In this document: one piece after another, positions 5,453-6,912 of the stretch
How positions within the stretch are numbered: position 1 is the first letter of the stretch
How the letters are laid out: every line of letters starts with the position of its first letter
Assembly: GCA_013044085.1 (NCBI GenBank)
Contig: JABEVI010000306.1
Coordinates: 1 to 6,912, forward strand
Reading direction: 5' to 3'
Source: Steroidobacteraceae bacterium
Lineage (GTDB): Bacteria > Pseudomonadota > Gammaproteobacteria > Steroidobacterales > Steroidobacteraceae
Length of the DNA: 6,912 bases
Notes under the pieces: generated by a model
What the model was told of the DNA's origin: nothing
Database searches by the model: none
Seen by the model: only the letters and a program-made list of their open reading frames with translations
Position numbers and translations under genes: made by a program

Positions 5453-6630
5453 CCAGGAAGACGGATCGCAAGGCATCGACCCGGACGGTGAGGGCGGGGC
5501 TCGATTCGGACGCGCAATTCGGCGCGGTGGTGCCGCCGATCTACCTGTCCTCGAACTTCTCCTTCGAGGGCTTGCGCCGGCCGCGCAGCCGCTACGATTA
5601 CACCCGATCGGGCAATCCGACGCGTGATCAGCTCGGCGCCACGCTCGCCGACCTCGAGGGCGGGGCCGGCGCGGTCGTCACGTGCACCGGGCTTGCCGCC
5701 GTGACCCTGATCCTCGGCCGGCTGCCGGCCGGTGCGCGGGTGCTGGCGCCGCATGATTGCTATGGCGGTACCTTCCGCATGCTCGCGGCGCTCGACTCGA
5801 AGGGCTCGCTCAGCGTCGACTTCGTCAATCAGGGCGATGCCGCGGCGCTCGCCCGCGCGCTCGCCGCCCGGCCGGCTCTCGTCTGGATCGAGACTCCGAG
5901 CAATCCGTTGCTGCGCGTGGTCGACATCGCCGCGATCGCGGTGGCGGCGCACGCCGTCGGCGCGCTGGTCGTCGTCGACAACACCTTCCTGTCGCCGGTC
6001 TGGCAGAGGCCTCTGGATCTCGGCGCGGATCTGGTGCTGCACTCGACGACCAAGTACTTGAACGGTCACAGCGACGTGGTCGGCGGCGCGGTCGTCGCGC
6101 GCGCTGAGGAGGAGGCGCGCACCCTCGGCTGGTGGGCGAACGCGCTCGGACTCACCGGTGCGCCGTTCGACAGCTTCATGACCTTGCGCGGAGTGCGCAC
6201 CTTGCACGCGCGCATGCGTGTGCACGGTGAGAATGCGCTCATCATCGCCGAGGCGCTCGAGCGCCATCGGGCGGTCGCGAAGGTCCATTATCCCGGGCTC
6301 GCGTCCCACCCAGGGCATGAGCTCGCGCGTCGGCAGCAGTTAGGCTTCGGCGCGATGTTGAGCTTCGAACTCGCCGGCGGGGAGGCGGCGGTGGAGGCGT
6401 TCCTCGACGGGCTCGAGTGCTTCACGCTCGCCGAATCGCTCGGCGGCGTCGAGAGCCTGATAGCCCATCCGGCGACGATGACGCACGCCGCGATGGAGCC
6501 TGCGGCGCGCCAGCGCGCCGGCATCGGCGACGGACTGCTGCGCGTTTCGGTCGGCATCGAGGATCCGCAGGATCTGGTCGCGGATCTGCAAGCCGCACTC
6601 GGGCGGGCGTGCGGCGTCCGCGCGGCCTGA
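5449..6630 (+). CDS. metB: Cystathionine gamma-synthase MetB
   Basis: A 393-residue PLP enzyme of the Cys/Met metabolism family. It joins cysteine to activated homoserine, making cystathionine. Seen: RYDYTRSGNPTRD (48-60) with cofactor-binding Tyr51 and Arg53, LEGGAGAV (69-76), APHDCYGGTFR (100-110), ETPSNPLLRVVDIA (148-161), VDNTFLSP (176-183) with Asp177, the PLP signature HSTTKYLNGHSDV with Schiff-base Lys202, and the C-terminal SLGGVESLIAHPATMTHA (330-347). It resembles E. coli MetB closely over the whole length, which favours O-succinylhomoserine as substrate. Direct sulfhydrylation (MetZ-type) or gamma-lyase activity cannot be excluded by motifs alone. The ATG at 5449-5451 overlaps the metX stop as ATGA and has GGAG 8 nt upstream (5437-5440), so it is probably translationally coupled to metX and under the same riboswitch. 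It ends 6 bp from the convergent leuB stop. Confidence 0.95.
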   Translation: MTRKTDRKASTRTVRAGLDSDAQFGAVVPPIYLSSNFSFEGLRRPRSRYDYTRSGNPTRDQLGATLADLEGGAGAVVTCTGLAAVTLILGRLPAGARVLAPHDCYGGTFRMLAALDSKGSLSVDFVNQGDAAALARALAARPALVWIETPSNPLLRVVDIAAIAVAAHAVGALVVVDNTFLSPVWQRPLDLGADLVLHSTTKYLNGHSDVVGGAVVARAEEEARTLGWWANALGLTGAPFDSFMTLRGVRTLHARMRVHGENALIIAEALERHRAVAKVHYPGLASHPGHELARRQQLGFGAMLSFELAGGEAAVEAFLDGLECFTLAESLGGVESLIAHPATMTHAAMEPAARQRAGIGDGLLRVSVGIEDPQDLVADLQAALGRACGVRAA

Positions 6631-6649
6631 TCGAGGCTACAAGGCCGCG
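6621..6649. terminator. Inverted repeat across the metB/leuB convergent stops, possible bidirectional hairpin
   Basis: CGCGGCC (6621-6627) and GGCCGCG (6643-6649) are perfect 7-bp inverted copies. Their 15-nt loop contains both stop codons: metB TGA and the complement of leuB TAG. Neither side is followed by a T run, so it is not a classical intrinsic terminator. It may help separate the convergent transcripts or may be chance in GC-rich sequence. Confidence 0.3.
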
Positions 6650-6912
6650 AGCACGGCGTCGCCCGCGGCGCGGGTCGAGATACCGGCGGCGCCTCGTGCG
6701 GCCAGATCGGCCGTGAGGGCGCCGCCGTCGACCGCCGTCGATACGGCCGCCTCCAGCGCGCGCGCCTCGACCTGCAGATCGAGCGAGTGGCGCAGCAGCA
6801 TCGCTGCGCTCAGGATCGTCGCGTAGGGATTCGCGATGCCCCGGCCCGCGATGTCCGGAGCCGAGCCGTGGATCGGTTCGTAGAGTCCGCCGCGGGCGCG
6901 TTCGCCGAGCGA
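6637..6912 (-). CDS. leuB: 3-isopropylmalate dehydrogenase LeuB, C-terminal 91 residues (partial, runs off right edge)
   Basis: The minus-strand reading frame is open from the window edge to a TAG at 6637-6639 and gives the C-terminal end of LeuB. LeuB carries out NAD-dependent oxidative decarboxylation of 3-isopropylmalate in leucine synthesis. Seen: RGGLYEPIHGSAPDIAGRGI followed by ANPYATILSAAMLLRHSL. The GSAPDIAG segment and the following Asn form the NAD-binding loop of the beta-decarboxylating dehydrogenase family, and the ILSAAMLLRHSL helix is characteristic of LeuB rather than isocitrate dehydrogenase. Its start and promoter lie outside the window. It is convergent with metB, with 6 bp between the two stops, so it belongs to a separate transcription unit, presumably a leu operon to the right; that neighbourhood is not visible. 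Confidence 0.95.
   Translation of the reverse strand, partial: SLGERARGGLYEPIHGSAPDIAGRGIANPYATILSAAMLLRHSLDLQVEARALEAAVSTAVDGGALTADLAARGAAGISTRAAGDAVLAAL

Noticed and set aside
5173..6318. A 381-codon open frame on the minus strand opposite metX and metB
   Set aside because: It shadows the MetX C terminus and MetB, which carry full catalytic motifs. Its own translation is Arg-rich without family features.
1..6912. CRISPR arrays, tRNA or rRNA genes, insertion sequences, phage or toxin-antitoxin genes
   Set aside because: No periodic direct repeats, cloverleaf-like segments, transposase motifs or terminal inverted repeats were seen. Apart from the 4078-4456 control region, nearly all of the window is tightly packed biosynthetic coding sequence.

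Overview
The window is a GC-rich (roughly two-thirds G+C) piece of a bacterial chromosome holding amino-acid biosynthesis genes. No mobile, viral or defence genes are visible. The E. coli-like HisB, long-form HisG and MetB proteins point to a gammaproteobacterium. The gene content (a TrpR-like gene heading a his operon, and a metX-metB pair behind an S-box leader) best fits Xanthomonadales/Lysobacterales or relatives. That placement is inference; there is no rRNA or other phylogenetic marker.

Left and middle (1-4077, minus strand): an operon reads right to left as a TrpR-like (YerC/YecD family) regulator, hisG, hisD, hisC and the start of hisB, which runs off the left edge. hisD-hisC and hisC-hisB overlap by 4 nt. 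The hisG-hisD gap is 9 nt and the regulator-hisG gap is 17 nt. Together these genes encode the first step of histidine synthesis (HisG), the phosphatase (HisB N-domain), the aminotransferase (HisC) and the final two oxidations (HisD).

Centre (4078-4456): a compact divergent control region. On the minus side a sigma70-like promoter for the regulator and his genes is overlapped by an AT-rich 36-bp dyad, a good operator candidate. There is no room for a histidine leader peptide or attenuator. On the plus side a strong-looking sigma70 promoter starts transcription almost exactly at the first stem of a SAM-I (S-box) riboswitch, followed by about 100 nt of possible expression platform.

Right (4457-6630, plus strand): metX (homoserine O-acyltransferase, probably succinyl-type) and metB (cystathionine gamma-synthase) overlap by 4 nt. 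They make activated homoserine and then cystathionine, under predicted SAM feedback. The 3' end of leuB (6637-6912, minus strand) converges on metB with 6 bp between stop codons.

Most of the window is ordinary metabolism. The parts worth a second look are the 379-bp control region (operator dyad, an extra matching half-site at the metX promoter, the S-box and its possible Shine-Dalgarno-sequestering fold) and an atypical substitution in the HisD signature. I see no evidence of a wholly new system.
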